Shown: positions 27,830 to 39,346, counted from the stretch's first letter. The stretch is 64,000 nt of DNA from Glycomyces fuscus (GCA_002529455.1 NYMS01000004.1:62001-126000); one strand, 5' to 3'. A program made the numbers and translations. The notes: generated by a model not told the origin, from the sequence alone.

Positions 27830-28699
27830 TCAGGCCGCGTCGGCGTAGGCGTGCGCGTAGGCCAGGACGTCGGCGACGTACTCGTCGGAGCGGTTGTACT
27901 CCAGGATCGCGGACTCCCAGTCGGCGGCGACGGTCAGGTCGCGGCCGTCCGCGCACAGGTACCGGGCCGCGGAGAGCGCGGCGTCGTCGATGTTGTGCGG
28001 GTCGGGGTCGGCGCCGGACGGGGAGTCGCCCCACAGCTCCCACGTGTGCGGGATGAACTGCATCGGGCCGATCGCCCGGTCCCACTCGGTGTCGCCGTCG
28101 TACCGGCCGCCGTCGGTGTCCGGGATGGCCCGGGTCCGGTTGGTGCCGTCCAGCGGGATGCCGACGATGTCGACGGTCGTGTTCCCGTCCTCACCGATCT
28201 CGCCCCCGGCGTAGGTGCCGTGGTGCGACTCGACGTACCCGATCCCGGCCAGGGTCGGCCAGGACAGGCGGCACGAGGGCTGGTCCCGGGCGACCACCAG
28301 CTGCGCGCCCGCGTACCCCTCCAGGGCCCGGCGCGGAATGCCGGTCGCCTCCGAGGCCCGGTCGAGCCACTCGGAGCTGGGGCGCAGGTCCGGGGCGGCC
28401 GGTCGCTGCCGCTCGTCGGCGCCCGCCTCCTCGGGCGCGGAGCCCTCCTCGGGGGCCACGTCCGCGGGCTCCGGCGGAGCGGTGAGCTCGTCGTGGGGCG
28501 GGGTCTGGATCGTGCCCGCCGGCGGCTCCACCCCGGAGGCGCTGGGCGGCGACCAGTCGTTGAACGCGCTGGAGACCCGGTTGACCAGGACCACCACTCC
28601 CCCGGTCAGCAGCAGGCACACCGCCAGCGTCACGCAGACGGCGACCAGCGGGCCACGACTCCGGCGCTCCCCGGCCCCGGACGCACGTCGCTCACCCAT
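27830..28699 (-). CDS. Membrane-anchored lytic transglycosylase
   Basis: The 289-residue protein has a cytoplasmic Arg-rich start, one membrane helix (~19-40) and a Pro/Glu-rich linker. The transglycosylase domain (~105-285) has the catalytic glutamate in IGYVESHHGTYAG. The SLT/MltB-like motifs AIGPMQFIPHTWELWG and NIDDAALSAARYLC are also present. It would cleave peptidoglycan outside the cell membrane to give anhydromuropeptides, likely during growth or septation. ATG 28699 has GGAG five bases upstream; GTG 28705 is an alternative. Confidence 0.9.
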   Translation of the reverse strand: MGERRASGAGERRSRGPLVAVCVTLAVCLLLTGGVVVLVNRVSSAFNDWSPPSASGVEPPAGTIQTPPHDELTAPPEPADVAPEEGSAPEEAGADERQRPAAPDLRPSSEWLDRASEATGIPRRALEGYAGAQLVVARDQPSCRLSWPTLAGIGYVESHHGTYAGGEIGEDGNTTVDIVGIPLDGTNRTRAIPDTDGGRYDGDTEWDRAIGPMQFIPHTWELWGDSPSGADPDPHNIDDAALSAARYLCADGRDLTVAADWESAILEYNRSDEYVADVLAYAHAYADAA

Positions 28700-28828
28700 C
28701 GGCACTCCACATCGTCAAGGAAACGTCAATTCCACATCACGCCGGAACCAAAGTACGCGACCGAGGACTCCTCGTGCCCGGCGCCCTCGGGTACGGGGCC
28801 CCGCCGCCCGGCGGGTCCGCACACGCGA

Positions 28829-28859
28829 AGGGCCGCGCCGGAAAGACCGGCGCGGCCCT
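28829..28859. terminator. guaB3 terminator
   Basis: Perfect 13-bp arms (28829-28841 and 28847-28859) with the loop AAAGA lie 32 bp past the guaB3 stop on the minus strand. Confidence 0.8.
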
Positions 28860-28890
28860 CCACGGGTCCGTGTCCTGGACGAACACGCAC

Positions 28891-30006
28891 CTAGTGGTGC
28901 GGGTTGACCACGACCTCGACCCGCTGGAACTCCTTGAGGTCGGTGTAGCCGGAGGTGGCCATCGTGCGACGAAGAGCACCCATGAGGTTCATGGAACCGT
29001 CGCTGGTGGAGGCCGGGCCGTGCAGGATCGACTTCAGGTCGCCGATCGTGCCGACGTGGACGCGCTCACCGCGCGGCAGCTCGTTGTGGTGCGCCTCGCT
29101 GCCCCAGTGGTAGCCGCCGCCGGGCGCCTCGGTGGCGCGCGCGAGCGGGGAGCCCACCATGACGGCGTCGGCGCCGCAGGCCAGGGCCTTGGCGATGTCG
29201 CCGCTGCCGGTCATGCCGCCGTCGGCGATGACGTGCACGTAGCGGCCGCCGGACTCGTCCAGGTAGTCGCGGCGGGCCGCGGCCACGTCGCCCACGGCGC
29301 TGGCCATCGGCACGGCCACGCCCAGCACGGAGCGGGTGGTGTGCCCCGAGCCGCCGCCGAAGCCGACCAGGACGCCCGCCGCGCCGGTGCGCATCAGGTG
29401 CAGGGCCGCGGTGTAGGTCGCGCAGCCGCCGACCACGACCGGCACGTCCAGCTCGTGGATGAACTGCTTGAGGTTGAGCGGCTCGGCGCGGCCGGACACG
29501 TGCTCGGCCGACACCGTGGTGCCGCGGATCACGAAGATGTCCACACCCGCGTCGACGACGGCCTTGTGGTACTGGGCGGTGCGCTGCGGCGACAGCCGGG
29601 CGGCGGTGACCAGGCCCGCGTCGCGGATCTCCTCGATCCGGCGGCCGATCAGCTCCTCCTGGATGGGCGCCGCGTAGATCTCCTGGAGCCGCTGGGTGGC
29701 GGCGACGTCGTCGAGCTCGCGGATCTCCTGGAGCAGCGGCTCGGGGTCCTCGTAGCGGGTCCAGAGCCCCTCGAGGTCGAGCACGCCGAGGCCGCCCTGC
29801 TCGCCCACGGCCACGACGGTCCGGGGCGAGGCCACGCTGTCCATGGGGCTGACCACCAGCGGGGTCTCGAACCGGTAGGCGTCGATCTGCCAGGCGATGG
29901 ACACCTCCTCCGGGTCCCGCGTCCGCCGGGCAGGCACGATCCCGATCTCGTCGAGCTCATAGGCCCGGCGTCCGTTCTTGCCCAGCCCGATCTCCACCTG
30001 AGCCAA
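28891..30006 (-). CDS. guaB3: IMP dehydrogenase-family protein GuaB3
   Basis: This 371-residue protein is the short actinobacterial IMPDH/GMP-reductase paralogue. It keeps the barrel motifs (TPLVVSPMDSVAS, MVGSPLARA, ADGGMTGSGDIAKALACGADAVM) but lacks the paired CBS domains of GuaB. The TTG at 30006 starts the family's usual MAQVEIGLGKNGRRAYELDE sequence, with GAGGGG upstream. It lies 111 bp downstream of guaB on the same strand, as in mycobacteria and streptomycetes. Its exact reaction is not settled in the family. Confidence 0.93.
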   Translation of the reverse strand: MAQVEIGLGKNGRRAYELDEIGIVPARRTRDPEEVSIAWQIDAYRFETPLVVSPMDSVASPRTVVAVGEQGGLGVLDLEGLWTRYEDPEPLLQEIRELDDVAATQRLQEIYAAPIQEELIGRRIEEIRDAGLVTAARLSPQRTAQYHKAVVDAGVDIFVIRGTTVSAEHVSGRAEPLNLKQFIHELDVPVVVGGCATYTAALHLMRTGAAGVLVGFGGGSGHTTRSVLGVAVPMASAVGDVAAARRDYLDESGGRYVHVIADGGMTGSGDIAKALACGADAVMVGSPLARATEAPGGGYHWGSEAHHNELPRGERVHVGTIGDLKSILHGPASTSDGSMNLMGALRRTMATSGYTDLKEFQRVEVVVNPHH

Positions 30007-30117
30007 CGTTTCGATCCCCTCTGACGTGCCTCACCGGACGGTCTACCGGCGCGTTTCCTGCCGCCGTGAGTCTACCGACCCCGAGCGCGGGCGGCGCCGG
30101 ACCGCCCGCGCACCACG

Positions 30118-31944
<1,827 letters not shown>

Positions 31945-32547
31945 TCAGGGGACGAGGCGGTTCGCCACGGCCACCTGCCGAAGCCGAGCAATAGCTCGGT
32001 GCTGGGCAACCCGTACCGCTCCCGCCGACATTCCAAGAACATGTCCCGTCTCATCCGCCGTAAGTCCTGCGATCACCCTCATGACCAGCAGTTTGCGCTG
32101 TTGTTCCGGCAGCTCGTCGAGAAGCTCCCGGGCTCGCTGGGCCTCGATCACCCGCACCGCCGACTCCTCGGGCCCCGGGCCCTCGTCGGGGCGCTCGGGC
32201 ACGGAGTCGGTGGGCACCGTCTCGACCCTGCCGGCTCCGCGCAGGGTGTCGGCCACCTTGTGGGCCGCTATGCCGAACACGAAGGCCGCGAAGGGGCGGC
32301 CCCGGTCCTGGTAGCGCGGTATCGCCGAGAGCAGGGCGATACACACCTCCTGGGCCACGTCGTCGGAGTAGTGGGCCAGCCCCGAGACCCGGGCGAGGCG
32401 GGCACGGCAGTACCTGACCACCATGGGGCGGACCTCGCGCAGCAGCGAGTCCATCGCCCCGTCGTCCCCCCGGACCGCCAGCGATCCCAGATGGTTCAAC
32501 CCCGTGTGGTCCCGCTGCCCCCGGGCGCCTGCATCCGTCACCGTCAC
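31945..32547 (-). CDS. ECF-type RNA polymerase sigma factor (SigD/ShbA-like)
   Basis: This 200-residue sigma factor has region 2 ([50 protein letters not shown]) and region 4 ([39 protein letters not shown], written in parts). It closely resembles mycobacterial SigD and streptomycete ShbA in sequence and in its place between guaB and groEL. ShbA drives expression of the principal sigma factor in Streptomyces griseus; SigD controls stationary-phase genes. GTG at 32547 is my choice; GTG 32541 and a TTG at 32595 are alternatives. No anti-sigma gene is adjacent. Confidence 0.85.
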   Translation of the reverse strand: MTVTDAGARGQRDHTGLNHLGSLAVRGDDGAMDSLLREVRPMVVRYCRARLARVSGLAHYSDDVAQEVCIALLSAIPRYQDRGRPFAAFVFGIAAHKVADTLRGAGRVETVPTDSVPERPDEGPGPEESAVRVIEAQRARELLDELPEQQRKLLVMRVIAGLTADETGHVLGMSAGAVRVAQHRAIARLRQVAVANRLVP

Positions 32548-32677
32548 GCTAGGAATGATGCCCCCATCGCGGGACTCAACCGCTCCGATCGACAACTACA
32601 GAATGGTCACGTTTCGGGAAATTCACCCGAAAACGTCTGTGCCGCCGACGGAAACATGTGACGTGCGTGATATTGCG

Positions 32678-32705
32678 CGGGGGCGGAGCAACCGCTCCGC
32701 CCCCG
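32678..32705. terminator. Second hairpin downstream of groEL1
   Basis: Perfect 12-bp arms (32678-32689 and 32694-32705) with the loop AACC lie between groEL1 and the sigma-factor gene. Confidence 0.7.
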
Positions 32706-32757
32706 TCGGCGCCGGGCCGTGTCCGACAGGCACACACCCCGGCGGCCGCGTGCCGAC

Positions 32758-32782
32758 GACCGCGGCCCCCCGGGCCGCGGTC
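32758..32782. terminator. groEL1 terminator
   Basis: Perfect 11-bp arms (32758-32768 and 32772-32782) with a CCC loop begin 12 bp past the groEL1 stop on the minus strand. Confidence 0.75.
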
Positions 32783-32794
32783 CGGCAACCGTGC

Positions 32795-34411
32795 CTAGTG
32801 GCTGTGGCCGTGCCCGTGGCCGTCGTCCTCGTCGTCCTCGGGCTTGTCCACCACCAGGACCTCGGTGGTCAGCAGCATGCCCGCGATGGAGGCGGCGTTC
32901 TGGACGGCGGAGCGGGACACCTTGACCGGGTCGAGGATGCCCTGCGAGGTCAGGTCGCCGTAGGTACCGGTCGCGGCGTTGTAGCCGTGGCCGACCTCCA
33001 GCTCCGAGATGCGGTGGGTGACCACGTAGCCCTCGGCGCCCGCGTTCTCCGCGATCCACCGGGCGGGCTCGACCAGGGCGCGGCGCACGATCGCCACACC
33101 GGTGGCCTCGTCGCCCGTCAGGCCGAGGTCGTCCGCGCTCAGGACCTTGGAGGCGTGCACCAGGGAGGCGCCGCCACCGGCGACGATGCCCTCCTCGATG
33201 GCCGCGCGGGTCGCCGAGATGGCGTCCTCCAGGCGGTGCTTCTTCTCCTTGAGCTCCACCTCCGTGGCGGCACCCACGCGCAGGACGGAGACGCCGCCCG
33301 CGAGCTTGGCCAGGCGCTCCTGGAGCTTCTCGCGGTCCCAGTCGGAGTCGCTCGCCTCGATCTCCTTGCGGATCTGGCGGACGCGGTCCTCGACCTCGGA
33401 CTGCTCGCCGCCGCCGTCCACGATGGTGGTGGCGTCCTTGGTGATCGTGATGCGGCGGGCGCTGCCCAGGGTGTCGAGGTCCACGTTCTCCAGGGTCAGG
33501 CCGACCTCCTCGGCGACGACCTGGCCGCCGGTGAGGACCGCGATGTCCTGGAGCATGGCCTTGCGGCGCTCGCCGAAGCCGGGCGCCTTGACCGCGGCGA
33601 CGTTGAGGGTGCCGCGGATCTTGTTGAGCACCAGGGCGCCCAGGGCGTCACCGTCGATGTCCTCGGCGATGATGAGCAGGGGCTTCTTGCTCTGGACGAC
33701 CTTCTCCAGCACGGGCAGCAGGTCGTTGAGGCTGCTGATCTTGCCCTGGTTGATCAGGATCAGCGCGTCCTCCAGCACCGCCTCCTGGCGGTCGCCGTCG
33801 GTGACGAAGTAGGGCGAGACGTAGCCCTTGTCGAACTGGAGGCCCTCGGTGAAGTCCAGGTCCAGACCGAAGGTCGGGGCCTCCTCCACCGTGATGACGC
33901 CGTCCTTGCCGACCTTGTCGAACGCCTCGGCGATCAGGTCGCCGATCTGGGCGTCCTGGGCGGAGTTGGTGGCGACGTAGGCGATGTCCGCGCGCTCCTC
34001 GACGGGGCGGGCGCGCTCCAGGAGGACCTGCGACACCTTGGCGGCGGCGGCGTCGATGCCCTTCTTCAGGGACATCGGGGAGGCGCCGGCGGCCACGCTG
34101 CGCAGCCCCTCGCGGACGAGGGCCTGGGCGAGGACGGTCGCGGTGGTGGTGCCGTCACCGGCGGCGTCGTTGGTCTTGGTGGCGACCTCCTTGACCAGCT
34201 GGGCGCCCAGGTTCTCGTAGGGGTCGTCCAGCTCGACCTCACGGGCGACGGTCACGCCGTCGTTCGTGATGGTGGGGGCGCCGAACTTCTTGTCGATGAC
34301 GACGTTGCGGCCGCGCGGGCCGAGCGTCACCTTGACGGCGTTGGCGAGGCGGTCGACGCCCCGCTCGAGGGCGCGACGTGCGTCGTCCTCGAACTCCAGG
34401 ATCTTCGGCAT
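32795..34411 (-). CDS. groEL1: Chaperonin GroEL1 with His-rich tail
   Basis: This 538-residue chaperonin subunit has the conserved ATPase features ([39 protein letters not shown]). Its C-terminus ends [10 protein letters not shown] instead of the Gly-Gly-Met repeats of the housekeeping GroEL2, which is the hallmark of the actinobacterial groES-linked GroEL1. The tail is thought to bind metal. It lies 115 bp downstream of groES with no second CIRCE between, so both genes share the HrcA-controlled promoter. A second, groES-free groEL should exist elsewhere in this genome. Confidence 0.95.
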   Translation of the reverse strand: MPKILEFEDDARRALERGVDRLANAVKVTLGPRGRNVVIDKKFGAPTITNDGVTVAREVELDDPYENLGAQLVKEVATKTNDAAGDGTTTATVLAQALVREGLRSVAAGASPMSLKKGIDAAAAKVSQVLLERARPVEERADIAYVATNSAQDAQIGDLIAEAFDKVGKDGVITVEEAPTFGLDLDFTEGLQFDKGYVSPYFVTDGDRQEAVLEDALILINQGKISSLNDLLPVLEKVVQSKKPLLIIAEDIDGDALGALVLNKIRGTLNVAAVKAPGFGERRKAMLQDIAVLTGGQVVAEEVGLTLENVDLDTLGSARRITITKDATTIVDGGGEQSEVEDRVRQIRKEIEASDSDWDREKLQERLAKLAGGVSVLRVGAATEVELKEKKHRLEDAISATRAAIEEGIVAGGGASLVHASKVLSADDLGLTGDEATGVAIVRRALVEPARWIAENAGAEGYVVTHRISELEVGHGYNAATGTYGDLTSQGILDPVKVSRSAVQNAASIAGMLLTTEVLVVDKPEDDEDDGHGHGHSH

Positions 34412-34445
34412 GTGGGTGCTTCCTCTTCAGGCTGGTCGAAAGCGG

Positions 34446-34487
34446 GCATCCCGCCCGCCCGGCTGTGCGCCGACCGGTGCGGGATGC
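34446..34487. other. Intercistronic inverted repeat between groES and groEL1
   Basis: GCATCCCGC (34446-34454) and GCGGGATGC (34479-34487) are exact inverted repeats with a 24-nt loop. The hairpin could be a partial terminator or an mRNA processing/stability element that sets the groES:groEL ratio. Confidence 0.4.
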
Positions 34488-34526
34488 GAATGGCTCCGGG
34501 CCCGGCGGAGCGGGCCCCGTCGAGAC

Positions 34527-34838
34527 CTACTTCTCGACGACAGCGAGAAGGTCGCGGGCGGAGAGCACCAGGTACTCCTCGCCGTCGTACTTGACCTCGG
34601 TGCCGCCGTACTTGCTGTAGAGAACGACGTCGCCGACCTTCACGTCCAGCGGGATGCGCTTGTCACCCTCGTCGTCCCAGCGGCCCGGGCCCACGGCCAG
34701 GACCTCGCCCTCCTGGGGCTTCTCCTTGGCGGTGTCCGGGATGACCAGACCGGAAGCGGTGGTCTGCTCGGCCTCCAGAGTCCGGACCACGACGCGGTCC
34801 TCGAGCGGCTTCAGCACGGTCTTGGTGGCGGTCGACAC
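34527..34838 (-). CDS. groES: Co-chaperonin GroES
   Basis: GroES caps the GroEL ring. The 103-residue product begins [19 protein letters not shown] and contains the mobile-loop segment [18 protein letters not shown] and the [16 protein letters not shown] strands. GTG at 34838 has GGAGG eight bases upstream. It is the first gene of the heat-shock operon and lies 127 bp downstream of a CIRCE-type operator. Confidence 0.96.
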   Translation of the reverse strand: MSTATKTVLKPLEDRVVVRTLEAEQTTASGLVIPDTAKEKPQEGEVLAVGPGRWDDEGDKRIPLDVKVGDVVLYSKYGGTEVKYDGEEYLVLSARDLLAVVEK

Positions 34839-34964
34839 GGTGTGACCTCCCCCTTCAAGGTTTTGGTGTACTGATTTCGGCCCGCACTGGTGCACGGACC
34901 GGCTACGAAAAAGGGGCGACCACGGCGGCCTGTCGTCGCGGGTGCCAGACCGGCCTCGTCGCGG

Positions 34965-34991
34965 TTAGCACTCTACCCCCGAGAGTGCCAG
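34965..34991 (-). promoter_or_regulatory. CIRCE operator (HrcA site) upstream of groES
   Basis: TTAGCACTC-N9-GAGTGCCAG matches the CIRCE consensus TTAGCACTC-N9-GAGTGCTAA with the left arm exact and two changes at the end of the right arm. HrcA binding here would repress groES-groEL1 until heat shock. The site also lies upstream of the divergent methyltransferase gene. Confidence 0.85.
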
Positions 34992-35104
34992 AATGGAAAT
35001 GTGACCGTGACCCCGGTCAGGGAGTCCCCCCGGGGCCCGCCCTCCCGGCGGGGCAAAGGGCACGGTCGCGCCCGCACACCGCTCTTCGACGCCGGGGAGA
35101 ACCC

Positions 35105-36430
35105 ATGCGCGTGTCCGCCTTCGAGGCCCTGCTCACCGACGCGGGCCGGGAGGTCCTGGCGGGGGTGGACCCGAAGGCCGCCGCCCGGGACCAGCTCGCC
35201 GCGGCCTCGCTGCTGCGCGGTGATCCGCGCGTGGCGGCCCTCGACCCCGGTCTACCCGTATCCGAGCTGGTAAACGCCGTCCTGACCCAGGTCTCCCTGC
35301 GCGAGCGCGGGCGGGCCAAGTTCGGCGACCTCGCGGAGCGGATGTTCTTCACCCCCCACGGGCTGGAGCAGTCCACCCGGCGCGCGGTGGCCGACTACCG
35401 GGCCGAACGCGTGGCCCGGGTGGCCCTCTCCGCCCGCTCGCCGGGGGCGTCCGGGACGGTCGGGTCGCCGGGGCGGGTCCCCGACGGCGCCACCGCGGGC
35501 GACCTGTGCTGCGGGGTCGGCGCGGACCTGCTGGCCCTGGCCGGGCGCGGCGTTCCGGTGGAGGGCGTGGACGCCGACCCGCTCACGGTGGCGGTGGCGC
35601 GCGCCAACATCGAGGCCCTGGGCCTGTCCGGGCTGGCCCGGGTCCGCGAGGGCGACGTCCGCGAAACCGGGCCCGGCCGGTACCCCCTGCTGTTCTGCGA
35701 CCCCGCCCGGCGGGGCGGACGCGGCCGGGTGTTCGACCCCTCGGCCTACTCCCCGCCGTGGGACGTGGCCGTGGACCTGGCCGCGGGGGCGGAGGCGGCC
35801 TGCCTCAAGGCCGCGCCGGGCATCCCGCACGAGGCGCTGCCCGAGGCGGCCGCGGCCGAGTGGATCTCGGTGGACGGGGAGCTGAAGGAGACCGCGCTGT
35901 GGTTCGGCGCACTGGCCGACGGGCCGCGGCGCCGGGCGACGGTGCTGCACGAGCGCGAGGGGCTGCTCGCCCGCGAGGGCGCGGTGGCGCACCTGGACGC
36001 CGACCCCGGTCTGGGCCCGGCGCCGGTGGCGGCGGCCCGCCGCTACCTGTACGACCCGGACCCGGCCGTGGTGCGCTCACACCTGGTGGCGGAGGCGGCG
36101 GCGCGGGTGGACGGCGCCCTGTTGGACGAACGGATCGCGTACTTCACGGCGGACACCGCGGTGCTCTCCCCGCTGTGGCGGGTGCTGGAGGTGGTGGAGG
36201 TGCTGCCGTTCTCGCTGAAGCGGCTGCGCTCGGCGGTGCGCGGCCTCAACGCCGGGACGGTGACCGTCAAGAAGCGGGGGTCGGCGGTGGACACCGAGAA
36301 GCTGCGCCGGGACCTGCGCGCGTCCGGCCCGGAGTCGGTGACGGTCGTGCTCACGCGGATCGGCGAGCGGCCCTTCTGCCTGCTGTGCCGCGAGGTCGGC
36401 GACCCGGAGCGGGAGCGGGGCCGGGGATAG
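35105..36430 (+). CDS. Class I SAM-dependent methyltransferase with THUMP-like C-terminal domain
   Basis: The 441-residue protein has an N-terminal helical domain (~1-100), a Rossmann methyltransferase core (SAM loop GDLCCGVGADLLALA at ~139, acidic GVDADPLTV, and a FCDPARRGGRGR catalytic-type loop at ~198), and a C-terminal domain (~300-430) ending with RIGERPFCLLCREV. This layout is that of a conserved actinobacterial family with a THUMP-like C-terminal domain, which suggests an RNA substrate; no substrate is established that I know of. ATG 35105 has GGGGAG upstream. It is divergent from groES. Confidence 0.8.
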   Translation: MRVSAFEALLTDAGREVLAGVDPKAAARDQLAAASLLRGDPRVAALDPGLPVSELVNAVLTQVSLRERGRAKFGDLAERMFFTPHGLEQSTRRAVADYRAERVARVALSARSPGASGTVGSPGRVPDGATAGDLCCGVGADLLALAGRGVPVEGVDADPLTVAVARANIEALGLSGLARVREGDVRETGPGRYPLLFCDPARRGGRGRVFDPSAYSPPWDVAVDLAAGAEAACLKAAPGIPHEALPEAAAAEWISVDGELKETALWFGALADGPRRRATVLHEREGLLAREGAVAHLDADPGLGPAPVAAARRYLYDPDPAVVRSHLVAEAAARVDGALLDERIAYFTADTAVLSPLWRVLEVVEVLPFSLKRLRSAVRGLNAGTVTVKKRGSAVDTEKLRRDLRASGPESVTVVLTRIGERPFCLLCREVGDPERERGRG

Positions 36431-37059
36431 GGCCGGGTCGGGACCAGGAGGCGGGGCCGCGCCCGGGACCGGAGCCCGTGGAGGGGCCGAACGCGGCCCG
36501 CCGTCCACAGGCCCGACGGGTCGTCCCCAGGCCCGGCGGAGGGCTGGCGGGTAGCGGAGGCGTCGGCCTGGGCCGGATTCGGGGGCGCCCGGCGCCGCCG
36601 TCGGGCTGGTGCACCGCCCCCGTGTCCGAGTGTCCCTTCCTCCGTGACCGGTCCACGAGGGCCCGCGCACGCCTGTGGACAACCGGGGACGAGGGGGCTG
36701 GAGTGTACTCTGAGGCCTCGGATCACGACATCGGGCCAGATCGTTACCTTCCCCACCCAGATCTTTGGCGGTCACCTGGGGAAGAAGGGGCACGTGTCGT
36801 TAAACTGGCGGCGCGAATTCTTTCCCTTCTCATGGATTCACCCGGAAGGCCATGATTGTTGATCCGCCCCCCGCGGTTCAGCCGGAGCATGGACCTTGCC
36901 TCATGTGTATACGCTGAGTAACACTCCAGTGACGATGGGGCCGTACTGACGCGGGAGCGCCGCCCGCCCGGGGACCATCGAGAACCCGAGCCGTCCGGAA
37001 GCCCACCGTCCACTCCCCCGGACGGGTACGGGAGCGCCAGAAAAATAAGGAGCACCTCG
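36431..37059. other. 629-bp intergenic region with an AT-richer 3' half
   Basis: The first ~250 bp is ordinary GC-rich DNA with two copies of CCTGTGGAC/GTCCACAGG-type sequence but no gene. From about 36700 the base composition falls and homopolymer-rich stretches appear (GAATTCTTTCCCTTCTC), as expected of a long promoter/leader region for the coiled-coil gene. AAGGAG at 37048-37053 is its ribosome site. I find no riboswitch, tRNA or reliable open frame. Confidence 0.45.
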
Positions 37060-39243
37060 GTGGAACAGACCAATCACAACTTCCTCAACGGGGGAGGTCA
37101 GGCGGGGATCTCCGACCGGATGCGCGACCTGCTCTCCCAGGCCGCCCAGGAGCACGTCTCCGAGCAGAAGTCGCAGGGCGCCGTCAGCGAGGAGATGCGC
37201 CAGCGCCTGGAGGGCATGGAGTGGCTGCTCCGCGAGCTGCGCGAGCGCGAGCTCACCGCCCTCACCGAGTCGGTCGCCACGGTCAACGGCCGCATCGACG
37301 AGTTCCTCGCCCGCCCGCCGGAGTGGGCCGAGACCCTCGCCGAGCACATCGAGGTCGTCGGCCAGCAGGTCAAGCCCCTGTCGGACCTGCCCTCCCTGCG
37401 CGCGGACACCCACCGCATCGCCGGTCACCTGGACACCGCGCTCACGCGCCTCCAGCGGATGGCCGAGACGGGCAACCGCACCGCCGAGCAGGTCACCGGG
37501 CTCGGCGAGCGCCTCAACGAGCTGGACGGGGCCCTCGACACCCGTCTGAACGGGCTGGACGAGACCCTCGGCGCCCGCCTGGACGGGCTGAGCGAGACGT
37601 TCGGCGCCCGCCTGGACGCCCTCGACACCGCCCTCGCCTCCCTCACCGCCAAGACCGAGGCCGTGCAGGCGTCGCTGTCCGCGCTCTCGGAGTCCTCCGA
37701 GAGCCGCCACGAGGCCCTCACCACCGTGGTCGGCGAGAGCCGCGCCGAGCTGGCCGAGGCCCTGGCCAGCGGGCGGACCGAGATCTCCGAGGCCCTGGCC
37801 GAGGGACGCACCGAGCTGGCCGAGGCCGTGGCCGCGAGCCGCGAGAGCCTCACCACCGCCGTCAGCGAGAGCCGCGAGGCCCTCGCCGCCGCCGACACCC
37901 GGCTGGGCGAGACCGTCACGGCCAGGGTGGAGGAGACCGCCGGCGAGCTGCGCACGCTCGTGGAGGAGCGCACCGAGCGGCTGCGCACCTCGATGGAGGA
38001 GCGCACCGCCGAGCAGCACGAGACGCTGCTGTCGCGCCTGCAGGAGAACACCGGCGAGCTGGGCGAGCGCACCGCCGCCCTGGCCGAGGAGCTGGGCGCC
38101 CTGTCCACCTCCTCCGGCGAGCGCCACGAGGCCCTCGCCGCCAAGCTCGCCGAGAGCGTCGGCTACCTCAGCACCCAGGCCGAGGAGAACAACGCCGAGA
38201 CCACCGCCGCGGTCGCCGACGTCACCGGTGTGCTCGCCAAGCTCCGCGAGGAGCACGAGTCCTCGCTCACCGAGCTGCGCACCCACCTGCGCCAGCGCCT
38301 GGCCGAGCTCAACGAGCAGATGGAGCTGGGCCGCACCGAGAGCCGGGAGCAGGCCGAGGCCGCCTCCGAGCGCCTGCGCGAGGCGGTGACCGAGCGCACC
38401 GACGCCCTGGGCGCCCGGATCGCCGAGGACGCCGAGCGCGTCACCGCCGACTTCGCCGAGCTGCGGACGTTCGTCCAGGAGAGCGGCGACCGGCTCGCCG
38501 CCGATTCCGAGGAGCGCTCCCGGGCGCTGACCGAGTCGCTCACCGGACAGGTGGAGGCGCACCGGACGGCGTTGGACGAGCGGCTGGAGCGCCAGCGTGA
38601 GGCGCTGACCGGCAAGGTGGACACCCACCTGGCGCAGATCACCGGCAAGGTGGACCACGAGCTGGGCCGCCTCACCGACCGCTTCGACACCTTCGAGGGG
38701 CACTTCGAGGGAAGCTTCGAGGGCGTCGAGGGCAAGCTCGACCGCATCGACGGCCGGATGGACGGTGTCAACGGCCGCCTGGACGGCCTGGACGGCCGGG
38801 TCAACGGGGTCGAGGGCCAGTTCGAGGGCGTCAGCGGGCACTTCGAGGGCGTGGACGGCCGCATGGAGGCCCTCGACGACCGGCTGGAGGCGCTCAACCA
38901 GCGGCTCAACCAGCTGCCGCAGACCATGGAGGTCAGCGAGCTGCACCGCCGCCTGAGCGAGCTGGTGGAGCGGCCCCAGCTGGACCACACCGGCAAGCTG
39001 GACGAGATCGACGAGCACGTCACCTCGGCCGTGGCCCCGGTGCTGCGCGAGCTGAAGCAGCGTCCGGACCGGCACGAGCTGGAGGAGACCGTCACCGAGG
39101 CGGTCGAGAACTCGCACGACGACATCACCAAGCGGTTCGCCTCCCTGGAGGAGACGGTGCTGGCCCTGGCCGAGGCGCTGCTGCGCCCGGGCCGGGACGG
39201 CAAGAAGAAGCGCCGCCGCGACGAGGACGAGGACGACGAGTAG
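37060..39243 (+). CDS. Long coiled-coil protein
   Basis: The 727-residue protein is almost entirely coiled coil. It has no signal peptide or membrane helix and ends in KKKRRRDEDEDDE. Repeats are visible at several scales: Glu/Ala/Leu heptad-like blocks across ~150-500 (recurrent RTELAEA, SREAL and ERTE units), and a short DGRLDGLDGRVNG-type seven-residue repeat at ~560-605. GTG at 37060 follows AAGGAG at eight bases. The architecture suggests a cytoskeletal or scaffold protein like the actinobacterial polar-growth coiled coils, but I cannot match it to Scy, FilP or DivIVA. It is transcribed alone. Confidence 0.8.
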   Translation: MEQTNHNFLNGGGQAGISDRMRDLLSQAAQEHVSEQKSQGAVSEEMRQRLEGMEWLLRELRERELTALTESVATVNGRIDEFLARPPEWAETLAEHIEVVGQQVKPLSDLPSLRADTHRIAGHLDTALTRLQRMAETGNRTAEQVTGLGERLNELDGALDTRLNGLDETLGARLDGLSETFGARLDALDTALASLTAKTEAVQASLSALSESSESRHEALTTVVGESRAELAEALASGRTEISEALAEGRTELAEAVAASRESLTTAVSESREALAAADTRLGETVTARVEETAGELRTLVEERTERLRTSMEERTAEQHETLLSRLQENTGELGERTAALAEELGALSTSSGERHEALAAKLAESVGYLSTQAEENNAETTAAVADVTGVLAKLREEHESSLTELRTHLRQRLAELNEQMELGRTESREQAEAASERLREAVTERTDALGARIAEDAERVTADFAELRTFVQESGDRLAADSEERSRALTESLTGQVEAHRTALDERLERQREALTGKVDTHLAQITGKVDHELGRLTDRFDTFEGHFEGSFEGVEGKLDRIDGRMDGVNGRLDGLDGRVNGVEGQFEGVSGHFEGVDGRMEALDDRLEALNQRLNQLPQTMEVSELHRRLSELVERPQLDHTGKLDEIDEHVTSAVAPVLRELKQRPDRHELEETVTEAVENSHDDITKRFASLEETVLALAEALLRPGRDGKKKRRRDEDEDDE

Positions 39244-39258
39244 CGGCTGGCGCGCACT

Positions 39259-39346
39259 CCGGTCCGCGTCCGCCCGGCGGTCGCCGGGCGGACGCGGACC
39301 GGAAGGGGCCGGGGCACCCTGGGCGGATTCTGGGTGCCCCGGCCCC
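39259..39346. terminator. Two tandem strong hairpins between convergent genes
   Basis: The first is a perfect 21-bp stem (39259-39279 with 39282-39302, two unpaired central bases). The second has 15-bp arms (39305-39319 with 39332-39346, 12-nt loop). They separate the coiled-coil gene from the convergent oxidoreductase gene. Confidence 0.8.

Noticed and set aside
36644..36862. 72-codon plus-strand frame upstream of the coiled-coil gene
   Set aside because: It has no ribosome site or motif and lies in a likely promoter/leader region.
36431..37059. Possible riboswitch or structured RNA leader
   Set aside because: I looked for ydaO (c-di-AMP), SAM, cobalamin and TPP core sequences and found none, and no stable long-range pairing was evident by eye.
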